DNA of 47,869 nucleotides from Verrucomicrobiota bacterium (GTDB lineage: Bacteria; Verrucomicrobiota; Verrucomicrobiia; Limisphaerales; UBA11358). This document shows, in pieces, positions 34,947 to 44,415 of this stretch. Where the stretch lies: the NCBI GenBank assembly GCA_021324235.1, contig JAJPJM010000027.1, positions 1-47,869 on the forward strand, in the 5' to 3' direction. Both the position numbers and the translations under genes were made by a program. The notes below the pieces were generated by a model. That model was not told the origin of the DNA. It saw only the letters and a program-made list of their open reading frames with translations, and did no database searches. Every line of letters begins with the position of its first letter. The first letter of the stretch is position 1.

Positions 34947-37484
34947 CTATGGCGAGCGCAGTTGGTAAAAGCGTTGCGGGTAGTTGGTCGCGCCGGGGTC
35001 GGTAAACTGATACAGCCCGGGCGAGATGAGCGCGGCCGCGCCAAGGTTCACCCAACCCGTCAGATTGGTCGAGGCATACACGCTGTAGCTCTGCCCGCTG
35101 CTGTCCGTGTACTCAAACTGGAACATCCCGTTGGCAAGCATTGTTATCCCGGTCAGGTTGACGGGCAGCGCGGATGCGGGCAGCGGGGCGTATTGGCGGG
35201 TCTCGGCGGGCACATAGGTGAGGCCGATGGAAAGGCAGGGGTTCTGCGTCGAGACCAGAAAGCTGTTGCTGTTTGCAACATAATTGGTCGGAAAGCCCGG
35301 GATGTTGGGAATATTATTGCTGGTAAAGAAGAACATGGGACTCAAAAAGCCGCTCACCCCCGGGGGCGCCTGGCTCAATTTCTGCCCGTGCAGGAAAACG
35401 CCCGAGATGGCTGAATTCATCGTGATGGTGTTCGTGAAGAAGGGGGAAGCGATGTTGGTGACCGTGTGGAATATTCGATTGGTCACCAGCATGTAATTGG
35501 TCCCATAGAAATCATTGGTAACCGCAAACGCCGGCGACAGCACGAACGTGAGCCAATCGTTAAACAGCACCTGGTTGCTCGCACCGACGACGGTCACAAC
35601 CACCTGGTTGGTCCCCACCGAGGCGATCCAGCGGGCCGGAACACCGTTTGTCGTCTGCCAGTGGTTCGTTTCGAAAAGTCCGGTTCCGTTGATGTAAACC
35701 TTTGCCAGTTGGAAATAAGGATCCGAGACACTGAAGGTGGCCTGGACCTGCGCAAATGTTCCGCCACTGGTCGGGGTGGCGCCGGCGGTGGTTGCGTAAA
35801 CCGGGCGGGCCGGCGTGATAATGGGGTTCCCGGACGCCCCGGTTCCAACAGCCTGCACCGACATCACATAGGGGGTGCCGGACTGGAGGTTGGTAAGCGT
35901 ACAGCCGGTGGCGTTCGAGGACATCACACTGACGGGAGAAATGCCGAGCGGCCGGAGGACATTGACCTGGTAGCCGGTGGCGCCGGCAACCTGCCCCCAG
36001 TTCAACGTGATGGAATCCGCCGTGATCGCGTTCGTGGCCGGGGTGGACACAATGGGCGAATCCAGCCGGTCATCCGGCAGCAGCGTGATCCGGACCCGGT
36101 CACCATTGCCGGGCGACATTAGAACATCGGGCGTGATGCGTTCCGAGAACGCAAAGCTGTAGGGGTCCGCATTGTTATAGATCAAGGCTGCATAGGGATT
36201 GTAAAAACCGTCGGCGGTGGCCCGGGCCGATCCGAACGGGAAAGCGGTCCATTGCACCGGTGAAAACCAGTTCACTGAATTGGTCCCGTAGCGCCCGCCC
36301 CAGAAACCGAAATTGAGGGAGGACAGGACATCGCCAATCATCCAGGTCTCCACGTTGTACGTGGCGCCGGCGGTATTCGTCACCAGAACGCCGTTGGTCG
36401 AGTAGAAGTTCGGGCCGACCGGCGCGCCGTAAACAAACTGGCTCGCGTTGGCGTAACTGATCGGAAAGGAAATGGTATTCGTATAAGCGACGCCGGTAAT
36501 GATGCCCGGGTCAAACGGAGGAGGATTCGGAGCCTGGGCCAGGGTAACCACCCAGCCGTTGGTATTGGTGCTGACGCTGACGTTGTATCCCACATAATGG
36601 TAACCGCCCTGGGGACTGGCGCCATTCAGCCAGAACGAATTGGCACCCCCCACCAGGGAATTCAGATAGTTGGCGATGTCCGGATATGGCGCGACCGAGG
36701 TGTTGGTGCCGCTCACCTTTTGCGGCGAGAGAATGCGTGCGAAATTGGTGTAGGCATTGGGACCTGAATATTGCCAGCCCGGCGTGATGTTTGAGGCATT
36801 GAGGGCAAAAACCGCCTGGCCCAGCCCGGCGGCGGCAAAACGGCTGGCCAGCGTCCGGGTCGAGGCGTAAACGTACGAGCCGGACACCAGATTGGCATTG
36901 GTTCCCTGGAACCATTCCAATTGCAGGGGAATGCCGAATTTATCAACGTAGGTGACATCCACCGCATTGTTGGCCGCGTTCGTGTTGTTGATCGTGAACT
37001 CGGCATAATCATAGCGGTAGGCGTTGCCGGAGCTGTCCGGCGGCGGACTGGGCGTCACCTTGTTGGTGAAGTCAAAGGGCTGGCCGTAGGTGAAGTAAAT
37101 CCCGCCGGAATTGATGAAATCAATCTGGATCGAGTAAACGGTGTCGGTGTTGCCCGAGATGGGCGATACCATCTGATACGGCGCGGCGGAACCTTCCGTC
37201 GCCAGGGTCGAGAGCGGCAGCGACAGCGGGTTGGCCGGGGCCGCATTGCTTAAATTCACAAACAGGTTGGTCGGAACCATCGTCGGTTGTGCGCCGATCA
37301 GGTATCCGGGCACCTTGACGAAGACATTGGTGTCCGGCAATCCGCTGTCGTTGACGATTTCAATGGTCACCTGCGCGGAAACCGGCGGGAGCAAAGCCAT
37401 GAGCCCGGCAACGAGCAGGGCGGGGAAATTCGCGACTGACCGGCGCGAACGCCATCCCGGCCATAGTTTAAGTTTAGAGTTCAT
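34947..37484 (-). CDS. Large secreted protein with thaumatin/GH64-like region and fibronectin III domain
   Basis: An 845-residue protein. A signal peptide (cut near VSAQ, about residue 38) is followed by VTIEIVNDSGLPDTNVFVKVPGYLIG, and later YDYAEFTINNTNAANNAVDVTYVDKFGIPLQLEW, a pattern found in thaumatin-like and GH64 beta-1,3-glucanase proteins. A fibronectin type III domain (about residues 484-575) follows. The C-terminus carries FQFEYTDSSGQSYSVYASTNLTGW, a sorting-type or beta-sandwich module often seen at the end of verrucomicrobial secreted proteins. AAGGAAATAA precedes the ATG at 37484. The protein is rich in Asn/Thr/Ser. Glucanase activity is an inference. Confidence 0.7.
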   Translation of the reverse strand: MNSKLKLWPGWRSRRSVANFPALLVAGLMALLPPVSAQVTIEIVNDSGLPDTNVFVKVPGYLIGAQPTMVPTNLFVNLSNAAPANPLSLPLSTLATEGSAAPYQMVSPISGNTDTVYSIQIDFINSGGIYFTYGQPFDFTNKVTPSPPPDSSGNAYRYDYAEFTINNTNAANNAVDVTYVDKFGIPLQLEWFQGTNANLVSGSYVYASTRTLASRFAAAGLGQAVFALNASNITPGWQYSGPNAYTNFARILSPQKVSGTNTSVAPYPDIANYLNSLVGGANSFWLNGASPQGGYHYVGYNVSVSTNTNGWVVTLAQAPNPPPFDPGIITGVAYTNTISFPISYANASQFVYGAPVGPNFYSTNGVLVTNTAGATYNVETWMIGDVLSSLNFGFWGGRYGTNSVNWFSPVQWTAFPFGSARATADGFYNPYAALIYNNADPYSFAFSERITPDVLMSPGNGDRVRITLLPDDRLDSPIVSTPATNAITADSITLNWGQVAGATGYQVNVLRPLGISPVSVMSSNATGCTLTNLQSGTPYVMSVQAVGTGASGNPIITPARPVYATTAGATPTSGGTFAQVQATFSVSDPYFQLAKVYINGTGLFETNHWQTTNGVPARWIASVGTNQVVVTVVGASNQVLFNDWLTFVLSPAFAVTNDFYGTNYMLVTNRIFHTVTNIASPFFTNTITMNSAISGVFLHGQKLSQAPPGVSGFLSPMFFFTSNNIPNIPGFPTNYVANSNSFLVSTQNPCLSIGLTYVPAETRQYAPLPASALPVNLTGITMLANGMFQFEYTDSSGQSYSVYASTNLTGWVNLGAAALISPGLYQFTDPGATNYPQRFYQLRSP

Positions 37485-37755
37485 TTATTTCCTTCCGACT
37501 TCCTTCCGACAGACGGTTTAATGTTGTCTCCCTCATGGTTTGTTGAAACCGGATGATGGCCCTTATAGGAATATCAGGGGTGCTTGGGGAGCACGATAAA
37601 TGCCAATCCGCCAGTGTGGAAGCCGTGAAAATCCCTTGATAAAGGCCACGGTCATTCCGGGCGGTTCAGCCGGTACCATTCGCATCCGACCTGTAATTGC
37701 CTTGAACCGCGCGCCTTGCAGAAGCACATTCCCATCCGGATGAGGAGAGCCACCC

Positions 37756-38475
37756 ATGATTGAGCCGCTGCTGCTGACCACCGCCCGGGTCTCGACCTTC
37801 AACAGCAAGAATCTGCTCACCGGTGCGAGCGGCTTCTTCTTCGAGCGCGAGGACCGGCTGTTCCTCGTGACCAGCCGGCACGTGGTGATGGATGAACCGA
37901 GCAAACATTTCCCCGACCGCATTGAAATCGAACTCCACACCGACGCCAAGAACCTCACCCAATCGATCGGGCTGTCGATGCTGTTGTATCGCGAAGGCAA
38001 GAGTGTCTGGCGCCAGGGCAAGGATAGCGGTGGCGAGATTGACGTGGCGGTGATTGAACTCGACCGCGCGGCGCTGCCGAAGTCGGTGGCGATGCGGTGC
38101 TTCACGCCGGCGCATCTGGAACATTCACTCCAGGAGGCTGAAGTCGGCACCCCGCTGTTGATCGTCGGTTTCCCGCTCGGCTTCCATGATGCGCTGCATC
38201 ACCTGCCCGTGGTGCGGCAGGCGGTGATTGCCTCGTCCTTCGGCGTGCGCTTCCAAGGCCTGGGCTACTTTCTGACCGACGCCCGGACGCACCGCGGCAC
38301 CAGCGGCGCGCCGGTGGTGATGCGCAGCTCGTCCACCGATGCGCAACTGCCATGGAAACTGCTCGGGGTGCACTCCGCGAGCATGGATATGGGCGACCGC
38401 GACTTGAAACTCGATGAATCGCTGGGTCTGAACTGCGCCTGGTATGCCGACATCCTTCTTACCCTGACAAAATGA
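37756..38475 (+). CDS. Trypsin-like serine protease, no signal peptide
   Basis: A 239-residue protease with the chymotrypsin triad: LVTSRHVV (H42), EIDVAVIELD (D96) and HRGTSGAPVV (S183). The pattern GASGFFFE...RLFLVTSRHVV is typical of stand-alone trypsin-like domains. No signal peptide or PDZ domain is seen, so it is probably cytosolic or needs a partner. GAGGAGAG precedes the ATG at 37756. It is transcribed opposite to its neighbours on both sides. Confidence 0.85.
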   Translation: MIEPLLLTTARVSTFNSKNLLTGASGFFFEREDRLFLVTSRHVVMDEPSKHFPDRIEIELHTDAKNLTQSIGLSMLLYREGKSVWRQGKDSGGEIDVAVIELDRAALPKSVAMRCFTPAHLEHSLQEAEVGTPLLIVGFPLGFHDALHHLPVVRQAVIASSFGVRFQGLGYFLTDARTHRGTSGAPVVMRSSSTDAQLPWKLLGVHSASMDMGDRDLKLDESLGLNCAWYADILLTLTK

Positions 38476-38499
38476 GTTGGCGCAGCCGGTGTCTGTTCA

Positions 38500-39054
38500 C
38501 TAAAGATGGAAATACGCGCCGGCTGTGACCAGTGCGGTGATGAGCGTCCACACGTGGAGAATGGTGTGTTCGAGATTGGGAACCGGGCGGTCATCGCGCG
38601 CCGGTAGAACGGTGATCGTCCCGGAATGCAGGCGACGGTAAATTCCTTTCCAATGCTCCAGGGTGTCGCCCTTTTCAAAGCTGGAAGTTGCGCCGGCGAG
38701 CAGCCGGTTGTAGATACCGCGCCAGCGGCCGGAGGGCACGGTGAAATACGGTACCCACCAGATGATGATTTCCACGGCGAACAGGACGAAATAATAGACG
38801 ACGCCAAAAATCATCAGCCCCTTGATGTGAAAACCGAAACCGATGGGCGCGAGCGACATCAGAATGCCATTGCTGCCCGCCTCGGCCAGCTTCTCCTTCC
38901 AGGTGTAATGGCGCGAGCCGTTGAACGGATAAAACTCGAAAAGTGTCGTGACCTGATGATACACGAGCAACGCCAGCTGGCAGCAAATCGGTATGAGCAC
39001 GAGTTGTGTTTTGATTTTAACGACGAGGGAACCGGGTGGCGATAAAGATTCCAC
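38500..39054 (-). CDS. Hypothetical membrane protein
   Basis: A 184-residue protein with four or so hydrophobic stretches (about 15-32, 68-90, 88-106 and 165-182). It contains WWVPYFTVPSGRWRGIYNRLLAGATSSFEKGDTLEHWKGIYRRLHSGTITVLPARDDRPVPNLEHTILHVWTL, which has no family I recognise. The frame opens with GTG at 39054, and its first codons fall inside an 18-base dispersed repeat; the GTG at 39000 is an alternative. No ATG is available near either point. The 3' end is convergent with the protease gene. Confidence 0.6.
   Translation of the reverse strand: MESLSPPGSLVVKIKTQLVLIPICCQLALLVYHQVTTLFEFYPFNGSRHYTWKEKLAEAGSNGILMSLAPIGFGFHIKGLMIFGVVYYFVLFAVEIIIWWVPYFTVPSGRWRGIYNRLLAGATSSFEKGDTLEHWKGIYRRLHSGTITVLPARDDRPVPNLEHTILHVWTLITALVTAGAYFHL
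39035..39052 (+). repeat. 18-base dispersed repeat, copy 2
   Basis: Same sequence as 30682-30699 (GGTGGCGATAAAGATTCC). Here it overlaps the presumed 5' end of the membrane-protein gene at 39054, raising doubt about that start. Confidence 0.6.
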
Positions 39055-39092
39055 GCCTCACATGGCAGGGCGGCAGGCGGCGGTGAAAAAAT

Positions 39093-39306
39093 ATCCCGAA
39101 GGGATTACGACATTCAGCCCAGCGTTGACCGATGCATCGGGCTACGCTGGGTGGTAAATCACAAATTGAAATTTACCCTGAAGGGGTTGAACCGAATTGT
39201 ACGGGACGTGATGCAACCCCGTTGGGGTTGATTTTTTTGGGATGATAACCCAGGGTAGTCGCTTCGCTCCAACCCTGGGCTGAAGGCTGGAATCCCTTGG
39301 GGATTC
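39093..39306 (+). repeat. Array of five hairpin units in a gene-free stretch
   Basis: Within 215 bases there are stems ATCCC/GGGAT (39093-39105), CCCAGCGT/ACGCTGGG (39118-39151, with CCGATGCATCGG inside), CAACCCC/GGGGTTG (39214-39230) followed by ATTTTTTT, CCCAGGGT/ACCCTGGG (39249-39279) and GAATCCC/GGGATTC (39290-39306). The third unit looks like an intrinsic terminator on the + strand. No coding frame is supported from 39055 to 39363. Confidence 0.65.
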
Positions 39307-39320
39307 AAAATGTCGGCGCT

Positions 39321-39359
39321 GCGATGCCGAGGCGATGGACGAGGTCGGCGAGCATATTA
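39321..39359 (+). repeat. Imperfect direct repeat, left copy
   Basis: About three quarters of its 39 bases match 40201-40239 (shared core ATGCCGA-GCGATGGA-GAGG). The two copies bracket the hypothetical gene 39364-40176. Confidence 0.55.
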
Positions 39360-39363
39360 CGAA

Positions 39364-40176
39364 TCAATTGCTAGATAGCTGCTTCAAAACAATTCGTAGG
39401 GTATGAAATAAAGATTCCAGCGGCTTTTCGTCCCAAGTGGATTCAAGTCGGACTTGTTCCCGACGCCATTCCACCAATTTCGCCTCGTCCCATTTCGAAC
39501 TCGGCTTTTTGCCAAGGCAACTCAGCGAGATATTCACATGGCCTCCCGGTACGGCCAGAATATAAATGATGCGCCGCTGCGAAACGATTGGCCTTTCCGG
39601 CAGCGCGAATTCCTTTTGGGTGATTCCAACGTATTTGAGGCCGGCTACGTCGCCAAATTGCACCGGCGTGCAGGTCACCGCTTCCTTGGGATCCCAAAAC
39701 TCTCTCGGCTTTTCCTTCTTTGCCACCCATTCCTCGCTGATAATGCTGACCGAGAACAAAAGTTCGTTCCACCTGACCAACATGCCACCGTCTCCGTCCT
39801 TCTCAAAGCGGCGGGGCTTGGCTTTCGCCGGCAAATCCATTTCCACCCACGGCAGAGGCTGGCTCTGTTTCGCCGCCTCTTCCTTTAACTGCTTTAACAA
39901 ATCGGCGGGCGAAGCGATGAGGAAAACGCCTTCGGCAAAGTGCAGGCAATCATTAACCTGTTCCGGCAACTCCAGCCATTTCTGAAGTTCAGCAATGTCC
40001 TCTTCCAATAATTTGGCCGCTGCTTCGTCAGAGCAGCCGGCTATCCGCTTTTGCAATAGTTCAAGCAGCGGCGCGTAACCGGTGTCTTCGTTGAGGTCAT
40101 CGGGCCGGGCCGCAAATTTTTTCCGAAACGGTTGTAAATATTGCAGCCGCTCTGGCAGAGGATTCAATCCGGCCAT
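39364..40176 (-). CDS. Hypothetical protein, bracketed by direct repeats
   Basis: A 270-residue soluble protein of moderate GC (MAGLNPLPERLQYLQPF...). The first half is helical and charged; the second half contains beta-like segments (GGMLVRWNELLFSVSIISEEWV, ...GDVAGLKYVGITQKEFALP..., RRIIYILAVPGGHVNISLSCLG). No domain is recognised. The frame extends to 40203; the ATG at 40176, preceded by AGAGAAGAA, is preferred. It lies in a repeat-rich patch next to a truncated ORF6N gene, which suggests accessory DNA. Confidence 0.7.
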   Translation of the reverse strand: MAGLNPLPERLQYLQPFRKKFAARPDDLNEDTGYAPLLELLQKRIAGCSDEAAAKLLEEDIAELQKWLELPEQVNDCLHFAEGVFLIASPADLLKQLKEEAAKQSQPLPWVEMDLPAKAKPRRFEKDGDGGMLVRWNELLFSVSIISEEWVAKKEKPREFWDPKEAVTCTPVQFGDVAGLKYVGITQKEFALPERPIVSQRRIIYILAVPGGHVNISLSCLGKKPSSKWDEAKLVEWRREQVRLESTWDEKPLESLFHTLRIVLKQLSSN

Positions 40177-40200
40177 AATTCTTCTCTTTTCATGCCGGCA

Positions 40201-40239
40201 CAATGCCGATGCGATGGATGAGGCCGATGGGCATGATTA
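40201..40239 (+). repeat. Imperfect direct repeat, right copy
   Basis: Partner of 39321-39359; lies just upstream of the hypothetical gene on its 5' side. Confidence 0.55.
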
Positions 40240-40273
40240 TTCTTTCAATTCTGGTTCTGCAACGATTTCGCAC

Positions 40274-40630
40274 CTAAGGTGCTACAATGCGAAACCAATC
40301 GCGCATAATCGCGCTGTTTTCCGTGAAGGCGTAAGGCAGAAAGCGGACATTCCGTTTGTATGTGGTCACAAATTGTGACCGCATGGTGTCAGGTGTTTCG
40401 GATGCGGTCATAAATCGTGACCGCATCAGATTATCGAGTTCCGAAATCGTGAGCTGGAACAGGAAATCATCTGGAAATCGGGCCAAATTACGCTTAACCG
40501 CTTGATTGAGCACCTTGGTTGGCACGTTGTAAATGCGAGCCAAGTCAGCATCAAGAATGACTTTCTGGCCGCGAATGCTGCGAATCAGCGAGCCAATTTG
40601 GTCCACCTGCAACGGCATTTCGTTGCTCAT
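40274..40630 (-). pseudogene. ORF6N-domain protein, truncated
   Basis: A 118-residue product from the ATG at 40630. IRGQKVILDADLARIYNVPTKVLNQAVKRNLARFPDDFLFQLT matches the ORF6N DNA-binding domain, usually found in phage or accessory proteins. LPYAFTENSAIM is the last conserved piece, and the frame stops 11 codons later. Full-length relatives continue with a longer conserved helical region, so this copy looks shortened. Two palindromes interrupt the coding part and encode RSRFMTASETPD and RSQFVTTYKRN. It may still be expressed as a short protein. Confidence 0.6.
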
Positions 40631-40751
40631 ATCGTTCCCTTCTGAAGCGGTCACAATTTGTGACCGCATACCCATTTCGTTCAAGGTCGCAATTTGCGAC
40701 CTTAAAGATTCTCGCTACTCAACTTGAAGCACCAATTTGGCACTTCAAGTT
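40364..40751 (+). repeat. Cluster of five palindromes around the ORF6N gene
   Basis: Near-perfect palindromes at 40364-40380 (GGTCACAA/TTGTGACC), 40404-40424 (GCGGTCAT/CGTGACCGC), 40647-40667 (GCGGTCAC/GTGACCGC), 40683-40703 (AAGGTCGC/GCGACCTT) and 40721-40751 (AACTTGAAG/CTTCAAGTT). The first four share GGTCRYAAWTYGYGACC. The first two lie in coding sequence, the other three between ORF6N and argG. Confidence 0.75.
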
Positions 40752-40756
40752 GGTAA

Positions 40757-41983
<1,227 letters not shown>

Positions 41984-41994
41984 GAGCGGACATT

Positions 41995-42023
41995 AAACCG
42001 CCAAGACGCGAAGAACGCAAAGG
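41995..42023 (+). repeat. CCGCCAAGACGC-type dispersed intergenic repeat
   Basis: AAACCGCCAAGACGCGAAG and the following AACGCAAAGG read NRQDAKNAK in one frame. Short sequences of this kind recur between genes in many environmental bacteria. Only one copy is seen in this window, so its repeat nature rests on recall. Confidence 0.4.
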
Positions 42024-42050
42024 GGAAATGGCAGAACGGGTCACCTGATT

Positions 42051-42102
42051 GGCAGGGACGGCGCGACGCGGCGTCCGGACGGCCCGGCGGGCCATCCCTA
42101 CC
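42051..42102 (+). repeat. GC-rich inverted repeat (REP-like) between argG and a pseudopilin gene
   Basis: The ends GGCAGGGACGG (42051-42061) and CCATCCCTACC (42092-42102) are nearly complementary, and the interior has GGACGGCCC/GGGCC-type self-complementary segments. No open frame. It could fold as a long hairpin, but lacks a T-run and so is not a classical terminator. Confidence 0.55.
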
Positions 42103-42144
42103 TTCAAAAAATGCCCACTTCCGGAAAATGACATCCGGTGGCCA

Positions 42145-42942
42145 TCAATTTGAGACCGGCGCCGTCTTTTGCATCCGCACGACGTCCGCGAGGGCCAACG
42201 GATCGGTAAGCGCGCTGCCGGACGTAAAGTAGGTGGTCGTGGGACGCGCACCCTGCCATCGCCAGTATTCCCCGTGGCCGTCGGCGAACACGAGGGTCGT
42301 GCCGTTCCGATGCGCCCACGACGGAATGTTGTACCAGTTGCTGACCGTGGCCGAGTAAAGGAAATGTCCGTCGTCAATCGTGACATCATCCTCCTCCACA
42401 AACGTGAGGGCCTTGGTTGGATTCCGGATTTGACTTATTTGGAGCAACGGCTGGAGCCCGTAATCAGTCGTGTCCGCCGGCGGCCCGCCCATGTAGCAAC
42501 TCAGGGAATAAGTGCGCAAGATCGAGGTGCTCGTGCCCAGCACCAGGCTGCGATTGGCCGGACACCGGTAAACCTGAATGCTCCGGACATACGGATAAAT
42601 CGTGCCGCCGGTGATGGTCGCCGGGTCCGCGTCCAAACCGGCATCACCGAGGACCCAGGAGTTGGTCGGACTTACAGGGACATTCGGCGAGCGGAAAACC
42701 CAGTCGTTCAGCGCCAGCTTGCCGTGATTGCTGTCGGCGTACATTTGCCAGGCCAGGTCCAGCTGCTTTTGATTGTTCAGGCAGACGGTGCGTTGCGCTT
42801 TTTCCTTTGCCAGCGACAACGCCGGCAACAACAACGCCGCCAGGATGGCAATGATGGCGATGACCACCAGCAATTCGATCAACGTAAATCCCCGCCCGAA
42901 ATCCAGTCCCGCCCCAGGGCTGCCACGACCGATAGCTTTCAT
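42145..42942 (-). CDS. Pseudopilin-like protein (prepilin N-terminus, H-x9-DGH C-terminus)
   Basis: A 265-residue protein. The leader ends in GRG before [24 protein letters not shown], a class III prepilin signature with Glu at +5. The C-terminal motif is [13 protein letters not shown] (H-x9-DGH). In between lie a [16 protein letters not shown] helix and YRCPANRS. Family members are processed by prepilin peptidase and probably form pseudopilus-like or secretion-linked structures; the role is not known. It follows the DUF6263-like lipoprotein gene by 33 bases on the same strand. Confidence 0.87.
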   Translation of the reverse strand: MKAIGRGSPGAGLDFGRGFTLIELLVVIAIIAILAALLLPALSLAKEKAQRTVCLNNQKQLDLAWQMYADSNHGKLALNDWVFRSPNVPVSPTNSWVLGDAGLDADPATITGGTIYPYVRSIQVYRCPANRSLVLGTSTSILRTYSLSCYMGGPPADTTDYGLQPLLQISQIRNPTKALTFVEEDDVTIDDGHFLYSATVSNWYNIPSWAHRNGTTLVFADGHGEYWRWQGARPTTTYFTSGSALTDPLALADVVRMQKTAPVSN

Positions 42943-42975
42943 AATTATTGGCGGAAAGTCGCCCGGTTTGGAATC

Positions 42976-43974
42976 TCACTCCGCTTCCACCAGCGCCAGC
43001 CGGACGCTCTGGTTGAATTGCGACGTCAGGGTCTGTGCCCGGGTGGTGATCTTCAACGCCAGATCCTGGTCGTTGTTCACTTCCACAATCATGCCGAGAA
43101 CCGGGTCGTACCAGAAGTCGCCCGTAATTGTCCCTTTTTTTATCTCCACCACCATGCCGGTCGCCGTGGACGTGGTTTTGGTCGTAAGCTCGCCCTCGGC
43201 GACAACGTGCGCGCAGTTGCGGTTGTGATGCTGTTCCCAATTCCTGAACGTATAGGTCAGGTCCACCGTCACCACGCCGATGGACGTGGTCACGTCTTCC
43301 TTGAGCGGCCAGCGGTCACCGACCTTGACCACATGGCCCGGCATCGCATCGGCAAAGGAACCGTACCGCTTGAGTGTCTCCTCACTGAACATTTGCTGGA
43401 GCACCGCCTGGGCCTGCGGACTTCCCGACGCGGCGAAGCGCTTCGTCAATGCGTCCGTGCCTTCCACTCTTTCCACCTTGCCATTCGCGTCGGTAAAATA
43501 TTGAACCCGCGCGCCAATCATCGCCCGCAAAACCGGTGTGACCGGATCGTTGGTGTCCTGGGCCGAATCCTGCAGGGAATTAAAACTCAACACACTGTGG
43601 TCGCCCTGGGAGACATCCATCGTCTGGCTCTGAAACTGGAGTTCCAGTTGCCGGCCGCCATTGTCCAGCGGCTTGAGCACGGACATCTCGAAACCCTGGG
43701 AAATCTTCACTTCCTGCACCACGGGCTGCGGCTGATTGGGCACATCCGTTTTGGTGGTTTGGTCCAATTCCATGCGCATGGGATATTTCCGGCCGACCGT
43801 CCAGTTGATCCGCATGTCCACCGGTTGATCCGATGCGACCGAGGCCGTGGTGGCATCGGACCCGTTCCCGCCATTTCCAGATGAGGTCGCCCCGGTTTTG
43901 GATTTTGAGCAGCCGGACAAACCGAGGGCAACGGCCACGACACAGAGGGGAAGGATGGCAACAAGTTTTTTCAT
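42976..43974 (-). CDS. DUF6263-like lipoprotein
   Basis: A 332-residue protein starting MKKLVAILPLCVVAVALGLSGC (lipobox LSGC), then a Gly/Ser/Asn/Thr linker. The body reads MRINWTVGRKYPMRMELDQTTKTD..., KISQGFEMSVLKPLDNGGRQLELQF..., and ends with GDFWYDPVLGMIVEVNNDQDLAL, resembling the DUF6263 family of beta-rich lipoproteins. The frame opens at a TTG (43992), but the ATG at 43974 is preferred. Function unknown. Confidence 0.78.
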   Translation of the reverse strand: MKKLVAILPLCVVAVALGLSGCSKSKTGATSSGNGGNGSDATTASVASDQPVDMRINWTVGRKYPMRMELDQTTKTDVPNQPQPVVQEVKISQGFEMSVLKPLDNGGRQLELQFQSQTMDVSQGDHSVLSFNSLQDSAQDTNDPVTPVLRAMIGARVQYFTDANGKVERVEGTDALTKRFAASGSPQAQAVLQQMFSEETLKRYGSFADAMPGHVVKVGDRWPLKEDVTTSIGVVTVDLTYTFRNWEQHHNRNCAHVVAEGELTTKTTSTATGMVVEIKKGTITGDFWYDPVLGMIVEVNNDQDLALKITTRAQTLTSQFNQSVRLALVEAE

Positions 43975-44415
43975 AGGATTTTTTGGTTTCAAGGATTCAG
44001 TGATTCAGCCGTCAAATGCCCGCGCTCCCGCATGCTCATCGGTTGTCGCGTGCCACCGTCCGCCTTATGGTGGACTTTCATTCTCATTCGTCTTCGCTTC
44101 TTCAATTAGATACTTAGGAGTTTTTGCCCATTGGTTGCATAAAAACTGAATCATTTATGACAGATGCCCCGCATCGCTTGGAAGTACATAATCAGGCCAT
44201 TTTTGTAGTGACGCGGGCCATAATGACAGGAATCGCCCTATAATTGTGCACACCCGCACCGGGTCATGCCGGTTTTGATGGCGATGACGACGGTTTGTTT
44301 CATGGTTTCTTTATCGGACCTGGCCGGTTTCCGCCGAATGCCGCCGCTTCCCGCGTCAGTCCACACATAAGTACCCGCCCAGGCCTGAAACGTGACACAC
44401 TTTTTTAATGTGTTG
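43975..44415. other. Gene-free stretch, 441 bases
   Basis: No frame here has good coding character. On the minus strand a short open run around 44230-44395 contains GTYVWTDAGSGGIRR, but it lacks a start codon and family support. Several A/T-rich patches (44120-44160) could hold a promoter for the lipoprotein gene, without a clear -35/-10 pair. Confidence 0.5.

Noticed and set aside
39093-39306. CRISPR array
   Set aside because: The hairpin units differ from each other in sequence and spacing; there is no repeated unit with spacers.
44230-44395. Short minus-strand run containing GTYVWTDAGSGGIRR
   Set aside because: No start codon in a sensible place and a stop directly upstream; too short to support a gene or a named relic.
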